Part shown: piece after piece, positions 9,112-15,957 of the stretch
How positions within the stretch are numbered: position 1 is the stretch's first letter
Layout of the letters: each line of letters opens with the position of its first letter
Assembly (NCBI RefSeq): GCF_023573145.1
Contig: NZ_CP097635.1
Span: 3,051,830 to 3,115,829 of the forward strand
Direction: 5' to 3'
Length of the DNA stretch: 64,000 bases
From: Aquincola tertiaricarbonis
GTDB taxonomy: Bacteria; Pseudomonadota; Gammaproteobacteria; Burkholderiales; Burkholderiaceae_C
Translations under genes and position numbers: made by a program
Notes under the pieces: generated by a model
Databases searched by the model: none
The model's input: only the letters and a program-made list of their open reading frames with translations
Told to the model about the DNA's origin: nothing

Positions 9112-9537
9112 TCACCCGCCCGTGTCCGCCAGCAGCCCGGCGGCCTGCACGGCGGCCACGGCGCATGCTTCGTCCTGGTCGGAGGTATCGCCGCTGACGC
9201 CGACGGCGCCCAGCAGCAGGCCGGCCGGATCGCGCACCAGCACGCCGCCGGGCACCGGCACCATGTGGCCGCCAGACAGGTCGGACAGCGCGTGGAAGAA
9301 GGCCGGCATGCGCTCGGCGCGGCGCGCCAGCTCACGCCCGCCAAAGCCCAGGCCCAGCGCGCCCCAGGCCTTGCCGGTGGCGATCTGGGGCCGCAGCAGG
9401 CTGCTGCCATCGGCGCGCAGCAGCGCCACCAGGTGGCCACCGGCGTCCAGCACTGCGACGGTGAGGGGTGCGCAGCCACGTGCCTGGCCTTCGGCCAGCG
9501 TGGCGCGTGCGATCGACAGGGCGGTTTCGAGTTTCAT
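9112..9537 (-). CDS. GlcG/HbpS (DUF336) family protein
   Basis: 141 residues starting M-K-L-E-T-A-L-S-I-A-R. Family features are the V-A-V-L-D-A-G-G-H-L-V-A-L-L-R-A-D strand-turn, K-A-W-G-A-L-G, the V-P-V-P-G-G-V-L-V-R-D block, and G-A-V-G-V-S-G-D-T-S-D-Q-D-E near the end. Proteins of this family bind haem or cobalamin-like cofactors (HbpS) or sit in glycolate and other catabolic operons (GlcG) with no settled activity. The start overlaps the amidohydrolase stop by ATGA, so the two are coupled. It probably accompanies the same catabolic step; no enzymatic role can be assigned. Confidence 0.82.
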   Translation of the reverse strand: MKLETALSIARATLAEGQARGCAPLTVAVLDAGGHLVALLRADGSSLLRPQIATGKAWGALGLGFGGRELARRAERMPAFFHALSDLSGGHMVPVPGGVLVRDPAGLLLGAVGVSGDTSDQDEACAVAAVQAAGLLADTGG

Positions 9538-10898
9538 GGTTGCAGCTGCAGCGTGGCGACACGCTCGCGGGTGTAGAGGTCGTTCCACTTCAGGGTGTTG
9601 AAATCGCTGACGGCCCAGCGGTCGTACCGGCGCAGCTCGGGCTGAAGGCGCTGGCCGCCCACGTGCACCGCGGCCACCGCACCCGGTTGCAGCAGCACGC
9701 CCACATCGCTCAGCGGGTCGCCGTCGACGAAGATGAAGTCGGCATGCCGGCCCGCCTCGATGGCGCCGGTGGCCGCCCCGGCGGGCGTGCCGACCCGGCC
9801 CCGCGGCATCAACCGCGCCGAGACAGCAGTGGCCGCGCGCAGCGCCTCGGCCGGCGTAAAGCCCAGCCAGTCCACCAGGATGCCGATCTCGCGCGCATGC
9901 CACTCGCCGTACGGCGTGATGGCAAAGCCGGCATCGCTGCCCGTTATGAAGGGCACGCCGGCCGCCTTCAGGCGGCGCAGGTTGCGGCAGCCGATCTCCA
10001 CCACGCGCTGCTGCATGGCCAGGTAGCCCGAGGTGCGCGAAGGCTCATGCGGCAGGCTGAACTCGATGTTGTTGCGCAGGAAGGTCAGCGTGGGTGCCAC
10101 CGCCGAGCCCGCGGCCAGCAGCGCCTCGGCGCACTCGTCATCGGCGAAGAAGGCGTGGAACACCACGTCCACGTCGGCGCGCGCAGCCTGCAGCACCGCC
10201 TCCTTGCCGTAGGCATGGGTGGCCACCTTCTTGCCCAGGCGGTGCGCCTCGGCCACCATCGCCGAGACCTCGTCCTGGGTGAAGGCGGCGATGTGCGTTC
10301 CGTCGGCGCGCAGGTGGGTGCCGTCGAGCGCGATCTTGATGAAGTCCACGCCGGCCTTGGCCTGGCGGCGCACCTCCTGCAGCTGCGCGTCGCGGGTTTC
10401 GCACAGCCGGCCGGTGAAGTAGTCCGGCGTGCCCACATGTTCCGGGAACCAGTCGTTGAGGCTGTGGCGGTTGGCCACCACGTGGCTGCTGGCCGCGATG
10501 CGCGGGCCGTCGAACAGGCCGGCGCGGATCGCGTCGCGAACCGAGATGCTGCAGTTGCCCGCATCGCCCGGCACCACCACCGAGGTGTAGCCCGCGGCCA
10601 GCACCCGCTGCGCGAAGAACAGGCCGCGCAAGGCGCGGAATTCGGCGGTGCAGCCGAGGTCGATGTCCTCCTCGCTGCGGGCATTGCCGAAGACCAGGTG
10701 GGTGTGCACGTCCACCAGTCCGGGCATCACGAAGTGGGAGCCTGCGTCGGCCTGGGTGTCGCCCGGCTGCAGCGCGGGCGCCTGCGCCCGAGGGCCTACC
10801 CACCGGAACAGCCCGCCCTCGATCACCACGGTCTGGTCGTGGTGCAGCGTGTCATCGAGCCCGGTGAAGAGGCGCTGGCAATGAAGGTGCAGGGCCAT
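9534..10898 (-). CDS. Metal-dependent amidohydrolase (imidazolonepropionase-like)
   Basis: 454 residues. Amidohydrolase signature positions are all visible: V-D-V-H-T-H-L (metal HxH), F-I-K-I-A-L-D-G (candidate carbamylated Lys), A-T-H-A-Y-G and V-V-F-H-A (metal His), and G-S-D-A-G (catalytic Asp). The N- and C-terminal beta strands form the usual small composite domain. The start is set by AGGAGA seven bases upstream; the frame is open for another 440 bases. It ends by ATGA overlap into the GlcG-like gene. The upstream neighbour encodes a Bug-type binding protein for a carboxylate or amide. The substrate is unknown; hydrolysis of a cyclic amide, dipeptide-like or ester compound is plausible. 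Confidence 0.85.
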   Translation of the reverse strand: MALHLHCQRLFTGLDDTLHHDQTVVIEGGLFRWVGPRAQAPALQPGDTQADAGSHFVMPGLVDVHTHLVFGNARSEEDIDLGCTAEFRALRGLFFAQRVLAAGYTSVVVPGDAGNCSISVRDAIRAGLFDGPRIAASSHVVANRHSLNDWFPEHVGTPDYFTGRLCETRDAQLQEVRRQAKAGVDFIKIALDGTHLRADGTHIAAFTQDEVSAMVAEAHRLGKKVATHAYGKEAVLQAARADVDVVFHAFFADDECAEALLAAGSAVAPTLTFLRNNIEFSLPHEPSRTSGYLAMQQRVVEIGCRNLRRLKAAGVPFITGSDAGFAITPYGEWHAREIGILVDWLGFTPAEALRAATAVSARLMPRGRVGTPAGAATGAIEAGRHADFIFVDGDPLSDVGVLLQPGAVAAVHVGGQRLQPELRRYDRWAVSDFNTLKWNDLYTRERVATLQLQP

Positions 10899-10983
10899 CA
10901 AGGTGTCTCCTGCCCGGCCCGTCCGTGGGGTCGGCGCATGTTGGGGGGTGTGGAAACGCCGGAGCGGCGGCGGGGGTGCATGC

Positions 10984-11958
10984 TCAGTCCAGCCGGATGT
11001 CGTTGTCGCGCACCACCTTGCCCCAGGCCTGGGCATCGGCCGCCAGGAACTGCCGGAACTGTTCGGCGGAACTGCCCACGGGCGTGAGCGACACCTCACG
11101 CAAGCGGGCCTGGAACTCGGGCGCGGCGACGATGCGCTGGCTTTGGGCCTCCAGCGCGGCCAGCACCGCAGCCGGCGTGCCCCTGGGCGCGAACAACCCA
11201 TGCCAGGAATCGCCCACGAAGCCGGGGTAGGTCTCGGTGATGGCCGGCACCTCGGGCAGCGCGTCGATGCGCCGCGCACTGGACACCGCCAGCGCCCGCA
11301 GCTTGCCGGCCCTGACCTGGGGAATGGCGCTGGTGCTGGCATCGAAGGCCACGTCGATGCGCTGGGCCATCAGGTCGGTCAGGAAGTAGTCCTTGTAGGG
11401 CACATGCGTCATCCTGACGCCCGCCGCGTTGAGCAGCCGTGCCATCACCACATGAAAGCCGCTGCCGATACCCGCGCTGGCGTAGTTCATCGTGCCCGGA
11501 TGCGACCGCGCTTCGGCCACCAGGTCCTGCAGGCTGCGGATGCGCGACTCGCTGGACACCAGCAGCACATAAGGCACCGAGAGCAGGCGGCTGACGGGCG
11601 CGAAGTCGTCGGCCTTGTAGGGCATCTTCTTGAACACCCACGGGTTGATCGAGAAGGTGTTGTTGAACGTGTAGAGCAAGTTGTAGCCGTCGGCCGGCGC
11701 GCCAGCCACCGCCTGCGCCGCGATCATGGTGCTGGCGCCCGGCTTGTTGTCCACCAGCACCGGCTGGCTGGTGGCCCTGGAGAAGGCATCGCCCCAGGCC
11801 CGGGCCATCACGTCCGGCGAGGTGCCCGAAGGCGCAGGCACCACCAGCCGCACCGGCCGCGCCGGGTAGCCCTGCGCAACGGCCAGGTCCAGCCCCAGCA
11901 GCGCGCCCAGCCCCACCAGCGCCTGACGGCGCGACCAGGCACCCCTCGGTGTCTTCAT
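10984..11958 (-). CDS. Bug/TctC-family periplasmic solute-binding protein
   Basis: 324 residues starting MKTPRGAW with a Tat-like S-R-R-Q-A-L motif and a hydrophobic segment cleaved near A-V-A-Q. The family hallmarks are Y-P-A-R-P-V-R-L-V-V-P at the mature N-terminus, P-G-T/G-like S-P-D-V-M-A-R, and V-D-N-K-P-G-A. Members bind carboxylates and related solutes; most in Burkholderiales lack a linked TctAB membrane partner, as here. GAGGAG precedes the chosen ATG. It is first in a minus-strand group with the amidohydrolase and GlcG-like genes (85-base gap), divergent from the LysR gene. It probably captures or senses the amidohydrolase substrate. Confidence 0.85.
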   Translation of the reverse strand: MKTPRGAWSRRQALVGLGALLGLDLAVAQGYPARPVRLVVPAPSGTSPDVMARAWGDAFSRATSQPVLVDNKPGASTMIAAQAVAGAPADGYNLLYTFNNTFSINPWVFKKMPYKADDFAPVSRLLSVPYVLLVSSESRIRSLQDLVAEARSHPGTMNYASAGIGSGFHVVMARLLNAAGVRMTHVPYKDYFLTDLMAQRIDVAFDASTSAIPQVRAGKLRALAVSSARRIDALPEVPAITETYPGFVGDSWHGLFAPRGTPAAVLAALEAQSQRIVAAPEFQARLREVSLTPVGSSAEQFRQFLAADAQAWGKVVRDNDIRLD

Positions 11959-12012
11959 GCAGGTCTCCTCTCGTTGTGGGTCGAGGCTAAGCAAAGGCCG
12001 CCCTCACGCAAA

Positions 12013-12027
12013 ATGGTCTGTGTCCAT
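12013..12027. promoter_or_regulatory. Candidate LysR-type operator
   Basis: A dyad ATGG-N7-CCAT fits the T-N11-A motif of LysR-type regulators. It lies in the 114-base divergent space between the Bug gene and the LysR gene, 46-60 bases before the LysR start. Found by eye; short dyads of this kind can arise by chance. Confidence 0.4.
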
Positions 12028-12072
12028 GGCGCGCATCGACGCGGCCCATACATCGGGGGATAACCCTTCACC

Positions 12073-13044
12073 ATGCGATTCAACAAGCTCGACCTGAACC
12101 TGCTCGTCTGCCTGGATGCCTTGCTGACCGAGCGCAGCATCACGCGAGCGGCCGAACGGGTGCATCTGTCGCAGTCGGCGATGAGCAATGCGCTGGGCCG
12201 GCTGCGCGACTATTTCGAGGACGACCTGCTGGTGCAGGTGGGCCGGCAGATGGAGGTGACGCCCCGCGCCACCGTGCTGTGCGAAGCGGTGCGCGACGTG
12301 CTGGTGCGCATCGAGACCTCGCTGTCGGCGCAGCCCGAGTTCGACTGCACCTCCACCACCCGAGAATTCAAGATCTTCGTCTCCGACTACGGGATGGAGG
12401 TGCTGATGCCCGAGGCGCTGGCCCTGGCGTCACGCCAGCGCAGCCGGGTGCGCTGGCGGTTGCTGCCGCACACGCCGCAGCCTGCACGGGCGCTGGAGCG
12501 CGGCGAGGCGGATCTGCTGGTGGTGCCCAAGGCCTACTGCTCGGCCGATCACCCGACCGACACCTTGTTCCACGACGAGTTCGTGTGCGTCGTATGGAAA
12601 GACAGCAGCCATGCGCGTCTCGGCGTCAATGCCCAGCGCTATGCCAACGCCCGGCATGTCGCCATGCAACCGCTGGACGCCGACCAGCCCTTGTTCAACC
12701 ACTGGTTCGTGCAGCAGTGCGGCATCCACCGCCAGGTGGAGGTGAGCACCTACAGCTTTGCCATGCTGCCTGCACTGGTGGTGGGCACCGAGCTCATCGC
12801 CACCGTGCACGCCTGCCTGGCCCGGCGCGTCCAGCCGGCACTGCCCATCGTGCTGCTGCCGATGCCGGTGCCCATGCCCGCCACCGAGATGACCATGCAA
12901 TGGCACAAGTACCGCACGCGCGACCCCGGCCTGCTGTGGTTGCGCGATCTGCTGCGCCAGGCCGCTGGCCGCATACCCCATGCAGTGCCGGCGTGCGCCC
13001 TACCCGCTGCAGCGCCGCCGCTCGGCATGGACCCGATGGTGTAA
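12073..13044 (+). CDS. LysR family regulator (NodD/LinR-like)
   Basis: 323 residues. The N-terminal winged helix (about 7-65) begins L-D-L-N-L-L-V-C-L-D-A-L-L-T-E-R-S-I-T-R-A-A, with recognition segment L-S-Q-S-A-M-S-N-A-L-G-R-L-R. This wording is typical of the NodD/LinR-type subgroup rather than the CysB type. The effector domain occupies about 95-300. It diverges from the Bug-amidohydrolase-GlcG group and is the obvious candidate regulator of that group. The last 25 residues are Ala/Pro-rich. Confidence 0.88.
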   Translation: MRFNKLDLNLLVCLDALLTERSITRAAERVHLSQSAMSNALGRLRDYFEDDLLVQVGRQMEVTPRATVLCEAVRDVLVRIETSLSAQPEFDCTSTTREFKIFVSDYGMEVLMPEALALASRQRSRVRWRLLPHTPQPARALERGEADLLVVPKAYCSADHPTDTLFHDEFVCVVWKDSSHARLGVNAQRYANARHVAMQPLDADQPLFNHWFVQQCGIHRQVEVSTYSFAMLPALVVGTELIATVHACLARRVQPALPIVLLPMPVPMPATEMTMQWHKYRTRDPGLLWLRDLLRQAAGRIPHAVPACALPAAAPPLGMDPMV

Positions 13045-13053
13045 TCCCGCCGC

Positions 13054-13533
13054 ATGGGTGAACACATCTCTCTGGACGCGATCGACCGCAAGCTGCTGGA
13101 GCTGGTGCAGGCCGATGCCACCACGCCGCTGGCGCAGCTGGCCGAGGCGGTGGGCTTGTCCAACACGCCGTGCTGGCGGCGGCTGCAGCGGCTGAAGGAG
13201 GCGGGCGTGATCACCCGCCAGGTGACGCTGCTGGACCCGGAGAAGATCAACGTCGGCGTGACGGTGATCGTCAGCATCCGCACCGCGGTGCACACCGAAG
13301 AATGGTTCGAGCGCTTTCGCGCCACCTGCGAGGCGATCCCCGAGGTGGTGGAGTTCTACCGCATGAGCGGCGACGTGGACTACCTGCTGCGCGTGGTGGT
13401 GCCCGACATCAAGGCCTACGACGCTGTGTACAAGCGCCTGATCGCCGGCACCCACCTGCACGACGTGAGCTCCAGCTTTGCGATGGAGCAGCTCAAGTAC
13501 ACCACCTGCCTGCCGCTGAAGTACGCCAACTGA
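13054..13533 (+). CDS. Lrp/AsnC family regulator
   Basis: 159 residues. An N-terminal helix-turn-helix (L-D-A-I-D-R-K-L-L-E-L-V-Q; L-A-E-A-V-G-L-S-N-T-P-C-W-R-R-L) is followed by an RAM effector domain with V-V-E-F-Y-R-M-S-G-D-V-D-Y-L-L-R-V-V. These are standard for leucine-responsive/AsnC regulators that form octamers and respond to amino acids. It lies 9 bases after the LysR gene and is convergent, 17 bases apart, with the cysteine desulfurase fusion gene. A role in sulfur amino acid control (as for DecR/CyuR-type members) is attractive but rests on neighbourhood only. Confidence 0.9.
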   Translation: MGEHISLDAIDRKLLELVQADATTPLAQLAEAVGLSNTPCWRRLQRLKEAGVITRQVTLLDPEKINVGVTVIVSIRTAVHTEEWFERFRATCEAIPEVVEFYRMSGDVDYLLRVVVPDIKAYDAVYKRLIAGTHLHDVSSSFAMEQLKYTTCLPLKYAN

Positions 13534-13550
13534 AGTACGCCGACTGATCC

Positions 13551-15827
13551 TCAGGCCGGCAGCGGTTCGGCCCCCACCCCCACCGGTGCCACCGCACGCG
13601 GCCACAGCGCCAGGCCGCCGGCCAGGCTCCAGGCGTTGGCATGGCCCAGCCGGCGCAGCGCGCGGGCGGCCTGCGCGCTGCGGTTGCCGCTGCGGCAGTA
13701 GAAGATCACCGGCGTGCCGGCCGGCAGCCGCAGCCAGCGCGGCAGCGCATTGAGCAGCTCGGGCAGCGGCACCTGCTCGGCGCTGGCGCCGGCCCCGGGC
13801 AGCCGCAGGCCGCCCATCTGCTGCTCGGTGGCTTCGCGCACGTCTACCAGCACCGGTGCGGGCGCCGCCCCCATCAGCGCCAGCAAGCGGTCGGCCGGCA
13901 GGCCCACCGGTTCGCTCGGCGGGCAGCCGTCCACCCGCGCGCCGCAGGCCAGGGTCTGGTAGGGCGTGGGTGCCAAGTCGCGCTCGATCTGGGCCTTGCG
14001 CGTGACAAAGGCTTCGTCGCTCAGCGTGCCGTCCAGCACGCCGCGCAGCAGCGGCTGCACGCGCAGCTCGCCGGCCAGCGTGCAGGCCTGCTGGTCGTCG
14101 TCGTCATGGCCGGGCAGCAGCAGGGTGTGGCGGCCGACCGCTTGATCGAGCATGCGCAGCGAGGCGGCATAGGCCATCGCATCGCTCTGCGCAAGGTCGC
14201 TGCGGCCCAGCGCGCCGGGCAGCACCGTGTCACCCACGAAGGCGCAGCGCAGGCCCCCCTCGGCGTCACGCAGCAGGTAGGCCGTGGCATCCAGCGTGTG
14301 GCCTGGCACCGCCAGCCGGGTGAGGTTCATCGCGCCCAGGTGGATACGCTGCACATCGGCCGGCCAGCCCAGCGGATCGGCCGGCGCCTCGCCCGGTTGC
14401 TGCATGTCCAGCGCCTCGCGCAGCAGGCGGGCCGACGACGCATGGTCGCCATGGCTGTGGGTGTCCAGCACCGCCACCACCTTCAGGTCGCGGCATTGCA
14501 CCCAGCGCAGCAGCTCGTCGGTCAGTTCAGGCAGCGGGTCGATCACCAGGCACTGGCGGCTGGCGGCATCGGCCACCAGGTAGCAGCAGGCCCCCTCCAC
14601 CACGAAGCGGTTGAGCAGCGGCGGCGCAGCGCGCCCGGGTGCCAAGGCCGGCAGCGCGCCATGGGCGCGCAACGCCTGGCCGCAGGCGCGGATGCGGGCG
14701 CAGGCTTCGTCGATGGCGGCGGCGCTTTCGGCGGCGCCGAAGGACAGGCGCACCGCCGAGGCGGCCTGCGCCGCCGGCACGCCCATGGCGCACAGCACCG
14801 GGCTGGGCTCGGGCGTGCCGGCGCTGCAGGCGGAGCCGCCGCTCATGCGCAGGCCGGCTGCATCGAACACGTCCAGCAACTGGCGCGAAGGCACGCCCGG
14901 CACCGAGAAGTTCAGTGTGGTGGGCAGGCAGGCCGCAGGGGGCGCGTTGAACACCAGGCCGGGCAGCGCCTCGCCCAGCGCGGCCATGAGCCGCGCGCGG
15001 TAGTCGGCCAGCGTGGCGGCGTCGCAGAAGGCCTCGCCCTGCTCCAGCGCGCGCAGCACCGCGCCCAGCGCGGCGATGCCGGGCATGTTCTCGGTGCCGG
15101 CACGCAGCGCCGATTCCTGGCCGCCACCGGCCTGCAGCGGCGTGAAGGGTGCGCCCTCGCGCACGTACAGCAGGCCGGTGCCCTTGGGTGCATGCAGCTT
15201 GTGGCCGGAGAACGGCGCATAGTCGATGCGCCGCTCCGCCAGCCGCAACGGCAGCTTGCCCAACGCCTGCACCCCGTCCACCAGCCACAGCGCGGCGCTG
15301 CCTTGCAGCACGGCAGCGATGCCGTCGAGGTCGCTGATGACGCCGGTTTCGTTGTTGGCGGCCATGGTGCACACCAGTGCGGCCGTGGGCGCCTGCGCCT
15401 TCAGCCAGGCCAGGTCGTGGCGGCCATCTGACCCCACCGGAATGGCGCGTATCGGCCAGTCCAGCCCCAGCACCGTGCACCAGTGCTGCAGCGCCTGCGG
15501 CACGGCCTTGTGTTCGGTGGCGCCATACAGCAGCTGCGGGCGCACCACCGCACCCGGGCGCAGCGCCGCCCGCGCATGCACCAGGGCCGACAGCACCGCC
15601 GTCTGGATGCCTTCGGTCGCGCCGCTGGTGAACACGATGCGCCCGCTGCCCACACCCAGCACCCGGCGGGCGGCGCCCCGCGCCTCGTCCAGGATGGCGC
15701 GGGCCTTCAGGCCGGCGATGTGGGTGCTGCTGGGGTTGCCGAAGTCGGCGGCCATGGCGGCCAGCGCGGCCTGGCGGGCCTGCGGCAGCACGGCGGTGGT
15801 GGCGTTGGCGTCGAGGTTGATTTCCAT
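13551..15827 (-). CDS. Cysteine desulfurase - persulfide dioxygenase - rhodanese fusion
   Basis: 758 residues with three enzyme domains in line. 1-385: class V PLP enzyme of the NifS/IscS type with H106 in A-T-E-H-K, the PLP lysine K210 in S-G-H-K, and the persulfide cysteine C334 in G-S-A-C-S-A-G. 405-640: ETHE1-type metallo-beta-lactamase fold with T-H-S-H-G-D-H (456-462), H510, D533 and L-P-G-H-D (571-575), the 2-His-1-Asp iron set of persulfide dioxygenases. 650-750: rhodanese with active loop C-R-S-G-N-R-S (C711). The order suggests that persulfide made from cysteine is oxidised to sulfite or moved to an acceptor within one chain. Two-domain dioxygenase-rhodanese fusions are described; the extra desulfurase domain is the unusual part. 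No internal frameshift or stop is visible. Confidence 0.9.
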   Translation of the reverse strand: MEINLDANATTAVLPQARQAALAAMAADFGNPSSTHIAGLKARAILDEARGAARRVLGVGSGRIVFTSGATEGIQTAVLSALVHARAALRPGAVVRPQLLYGATEHKAVPQALQHWCTVLGLDWPIRAIPVGSDGRHDLAWLKAQAPTAALVCTMAANNETGVISDLDGIAAVLQGSAALWLVDGVQALGKLPLRLAERRIDYAPFSGHKLHAPKGTGLLYVREGAPFTPLQAGGGQESALRAGTENMPGIAALGAVLRALEQGEAFCDAATLADYRARLMAALGEALPGLVFNAPPAACLPTTLNFSVPGVPSRQLLDVFDAAGLRMSGGSACSAGTPEPSPVLCAMGVPAAQAASAVRLSFGAAESAAAIDEACARIRACGQALRAHGALPALAPGRAAPPLLNRFVVEGACCYLVADAASRQCLVIDPLPELTDELLRWVQCRDLKVVAVLDTHSHGDHASSARLLREALDMQQPGEAPADPLGWPADVQRIHLGAMNLTRLAVPGHTLDATAYLLRDAEGGLRCAFVGDTVLPGALGRSDLAQSDAMAYAASLRMLDQAVGRHTLLLPGHDDDDQQACTLAGELRVQPLLRGVLDGTLSDEAFVTRKAQIERDLAPTPYQTLACGARVDGCPPSEPVGLPADRLLALMGAAPAPVLVDVREATEQQMGGLRLPGAGASAEQVPLPELLNALPRWLRLPAGTPVIFYCRSGNRSAQAARALRRLGHANAWSLAGGLALWPRAVAPVGVGAEPLPA

Positions 15828-15957
15828 GCCGCCATTGTCGAAACCAGGGGGCGCAGGCGGGTTGCGTTGTTGCTGCTGAATCGCCGCGTTAGGAGAAACC
15901 TATTCCTGCAAGCACCGACCCTGCAAAAATCCATTCCTTCAGTTTCTGAGGCCTACT

